DNA of 64,000 bases, from contig NZ_JAFREP010000013.1 of assembly GCF_017377855.1 (NCBI RefSeq), forward strand, positions 248,001 to 312,000. Direction: 5' to 3'. The DNA comes from Acanthopleuribacter pedis. Lineage in GTDB: Bacteria; Acidobacteriota; Holophagae; Acanthopleuribacterales; Acanthopleuribacteraceae. Under the pieces are notes generated by a model. It did no database searches, was not told where the DNA came from, and saw only the letters and a program-made list of their open reading frames with translations. This document shows, in pieces, positions 62,501 through 64,000 of this stretch. Numbering within the stretch: the stretch's first letter is position 1; each line of letters starts with the position of its first letter. A program made the position numbers and the translations under genes.

Positions 62501-64000
62501 CCGAGGTCGTCCGTTCCGAACCCAAAACCGACAGCAGCGCGACCCCAACCATTCCCCGCTTAACAAACCGCGACGCGTTACCCCTGAGCGCGGCGCAGGA
62601 GCGCATGTGGTTCCTGTTCCGCTTGGCCCCGGACAACCCCGCCTACAACCTACCCGGCAGCTTTGATCACCACGCCGATTTAAACGTCAGCGCCTTCAAG
62701 GGCGCCTTAGGCGACTTGCTCGACCGCCACGAAATTTTGCGCACGCGGTATCCCTACCGCGCCGGCGCACCCCGCGCGGTCGTGGAACCGGCAGCATCCT
62801 TCACCTGCACCTTCCACAACCTCACCCATTTGAGCCCGGCCGCGCGCGCCGAGGCCGCGGCCAAATTGGCGGCAAGCGACGCCGCGACCCCATTCGATCT
62901 GGAAAACGATTTGCCGGTCCGCGCCGCCATTGTGGAACTGGACCATAACCATTTCCGCATTCTGCTGTGTCTGCACCACATCGCCGCCGACGGCGGTTCC
63001 TTCACCTTGCTGGCCCGCGACCTGTTGGCCTTTTACCAGGCGCGCCTGAGCGGCGAGGCGGCCACGCTGCCACCGCTAGCCGTTCAGTACGGGGACTACG
63101 CGGCCTGGCAACAGCAACAGCTGGACGGAAAAAACCTTGCCCCCGCGGCGGCCTTTTGGCGCGAACAGTTGGCCGACGCCCCGCTTGTATTCGATCCTTT
63201 CCCGGACTTTGAACGGCCGCCCATCACCGATCCGAAAGGCGCACGGCTGGCCCTCGACCTCGGCCCGGAACGCTCCCAAAAACTGCGTGAATTGGCGCGC
63301 ACCCACAACCTGTCACTGTTCGTGACCCTGCTGACCTGCTTCGAGGTACTGCTCTGGAACCGCTCCGGCCGCGACGATTTCCTGCTGGGCACCCACATGA
63401 CCCACCGCAACCGACCCGAGCTGGAACCCCTGGTCGGCCTGTTCGTCAACCAACTCGTACTGCGCGCCCGCCTCGCCGGTAACCCGAGCTTTTCCGACCT
63501 GTTGACCCAAAACCGCGACCAGGTCGGCGCGGCTTTTGACCACGGCGCGTTCCCCTTCGAAAAAATCGTCGAAATGCTGCAACCCGACCGCGATTTGAGC
63601 CGCAACCCCATTTTCCAAATTTTATTTGTATTCCAAAACCATCCACCGGCCCAGGCCGACAGCGACAACCTGCGTCCGGCCGAGGCCGGTTCGTCGCTGA
63701 TCGTGCGCGACGACCTGCGGCTGGAGCTTTACGACGACCATCCCGCTTTGGTGGGTTTCATCGAATACCGCACGTCGATTTACCATCACCAAACGATTTC
63801 ATCCTTGGCCGACCAGTTTTACCGCTTGATCGATCTGATTTGCACGGATCCAACCCAAAATTTGCGCGCCCTCGCCTTGCAAACGCCCCACCTTGACGCG
63901 GCGGCGCAACAGGCCCAACACGATCACCTACGCCGCCCGGAAATCCCACTTCCGTCGGTTTTCCCGACCCGCCTACTGTCCCGCTGCCAAACCCACCCCG
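59572..64000 (+). CDS. Hybrid PKS-NRPS, first module KS-AT-ACP-C (3' partial)
   Basis: The frame from ATG 59572 (AGGA ten bases upstream) is open to the window end, 1476 codons. A ketosynthase spans ~15-440 with Cys187 (TACSTSL), His323 (HGTGTALGD) and His360 ([10 protein letters not shown]). An acyltransferase spans ~530-830 with [12 protein letters not shown] and Ser627 in GHSIGEW; HAFH at ~723 predicts malonyl-CoA. The carrier protein has Ser942 in LGGHSLL. A condensation domain starts near 1005 with HHIAADG (1135-1141), and the last ~30 codons look like the start of an adenylation domain. There is no ketoreductase or dehydratase, so the first unit would leave a beta-keto group. The product is unknown. 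Confidence 0.94.
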   Translation, partial: MSHPSTPPYQQALEDAIAVIGYACRFPDAPDSRRFWLNLKNNHNAVRRLTQAELDAAGVPAEEQRAPGYVPFAAPVTGFDCFDARFFGFTKREAETLDPQQRLMLQTAYHALEDAGYPGAGGLDRVGVFAGGRFSDYLIRQLYANQEWLQQTGYFQALLGNDKDYLAPLLSYKLDLKGPSIAVQTACSTSLTAMHLACESLLSHNCNAALVGAVTLRLPQFGGYHYAPGGIFSPKGQVRFLDAAADGTVFGNGVGAVILKRYSDALEDGDTVHGLILGSAVNNDGGTKVGLTAPSADGQARVIADALAVAECEPDDLQVIECHGTGTALGDAIELNALNKVFGDSSTEFLLGSVKTNLGHLEAAAGMAGLIKILLMMRHRTLVRTLGFETANPNIDFGKGRFKPIQENQPWQTNSHGHRVAGLSSFGIGGTNAHLIVCSPPETRTPAAGKNDKHLFQISARDEAALLGQKAALRAQLADDPDRLADVAYSLRHHRVVFPFRFTCVAKDSHELRKHLGRKEAARKAAPQAGRLAFVFPGQGSQHVAMARKTYQHEPLFRQWIDRGLDHLQAVGKPEPARLWRDYQQAGAAELWRQTQHAQPLLYLVQVALAKLWQSWGIQPHALLGHSIGEWSAACIAEIVSFEQGLEIVWERGRLLQHQPGGAMLSVNAGEPTIRPYLAPDVCVAAFNAPHFLTLSGPFAAIDVTRVNLDTAGIKCRPLHTSHAFHAPSMAPAREAFAAFLRTRVLRTPKLPFPSNVSGTWMTDDQAVSPDWWARQLVEPVRFQTAVETMAERVDHWLEVGPGHQNTTFVRATLPEAVAHSSLPAVVAQDADDHRHLLHTAGRLWSLGYPLLMDPERKGGRLKRLPGYAFSSERFWVEARAYPGQSTAPAVPKPSQPATEARPAETSDQDAITQTLVAIWREQLGLDTVSLDADFFELGGHSLLATRILARIREQLGVELSLSRFFTGQTTCIRALAEVVRSEPKTDSSATPTIPRLTNRDALPLSAAQERMWFLFRLAPDNPAYNLPGSFDHHADLNVSAFKGALGDLLDRHEILRTRYPYRAGAPRAVVEPAASFTCTFHNLTHLSPAARAEAAAKLAASDAATPFDLENDLPVRAAIVELDHNHFRILLCLHHIAADGGSFTLLARDLLAFYQARLSGEAATLPPLAVQYGDYAAWQQQQLDGKNLAPAAAFWREQLADAPLVFDPFPDFERPPITDPKGARLALDLGPERSQKLRELARTHNLSLFVTLLTCFEVLLWNRSGRDDFLLGTHMTHRNRPELEPLVGLFVNQLVLRARLAGNPSFSDLLTQNRDQVGAAFDHGAFPFEKIVEMLQPDRDLSRNPIFQILFVFQNHPPAQADSDNLRPAEAGSSLIVRDDLRLELYDDHPALVGFIEYRTSIYHHQTISSLADQFYRLIDLICTDPTQNLRALALQTPHLDAAAQQAQHDHLRRPEIPLPSVFPTRLLSRCQTHP

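Overview
The window is one contiguous, gene-dense stretch of chromosome, about 55-60% G+C by eye, from a Gram-negative bacterium. An Acidobacteriota-like organism, possibly a Holophagae/Acanthopleuribacter-type marine lineage, fits best. The reasons are an Oar-like TonB receptor with an N-terminal carboxypeptidase-regulatory domain, a multihaem cytochrome with the same kind of domain, outer-membrane proteins, a giant secreted Rhs protein and a hybrid PKS-NRPS. The taxonomic call is inference; no rRNA, tRNA or CRISPR array was seen.

Region 1 (1-8.5 kb) is housekeeping. It holds the end of mnmA, rpsU with its own promoter and terminator, a possible 41-residue membrane peptide, a DUF58 protein, a five-haem cytochrome translationally coupled to trmO, folE, and an ATP-grasp ligase paired with an AstE-like M14 deacylase. 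Two diverged copies of a ~175-bp repeat lie at 2161 and 8597.

Region 2 (9-12.3 kb) is a type VI secretion-like effector module: a small unknown protein, a lipase-like alpha/beta hydrolase, two unknowns and a DUF4123 adaptor. There is no VgrG, PAAR or T6SS core gene in view.

Region 3 (13-22.7 kb) concerns the envelope and nucleotide signalling. It holds a bactofilin-like beta-helix protein with a huge acidic tail, an HtrA protease behind a textbook sigma-54 promoter, and a tight cdaA-cdaR-glmM operon for c-di-AMP and amino-sugar synthesis. That operon continues into a PdxJ homologue lacking its catalytic glutamates and then a Maf pyrophosphatase.

Region 4 (22.7-29.3 kb) carries a secreted endonuclease I with two duplicated N-terminal domains and an Oar-like TonB receptor that contains an EF-hand loop.

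Region 5 (29.4-49.1 kb, all on the minus strand) is the most unusual part. It is a polymorphic-toxin array with a 4310-residue Sec-exported Rhs protein, two candidate immunity genes, a 5'-truncated second Rhs with a different C-terminal tip and its own candidate immunity gene, a decayed third tip that is a mosaic of the first two, its candidate immunity gene, and a nonsense-disrupted further immunity gene. The tips and immunity genes are strikingly AT-rich.

Region 6 (49.5-55.5 kb) is a TetR-controlled export cluster: TetR, a LolA-like lipoprotein-sorting protein, an outer-membrane barrel and an RND/MMPL transporter. A shared palindromic operator lies upstream of tetR and of the LolA-like gene. 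A 236-bp element with perfect 19-bp terminal inverted repeats follows.

Region 7 (56-64 kb) has an acyltransferase fused to a cyclic-nucleotide-binding domain, aspartate-semialdehyde dehydrogenase, a small zinc-ribbon protein, and the start of a KS-AT-ACP-C PKS-NRPS that runs off the window.
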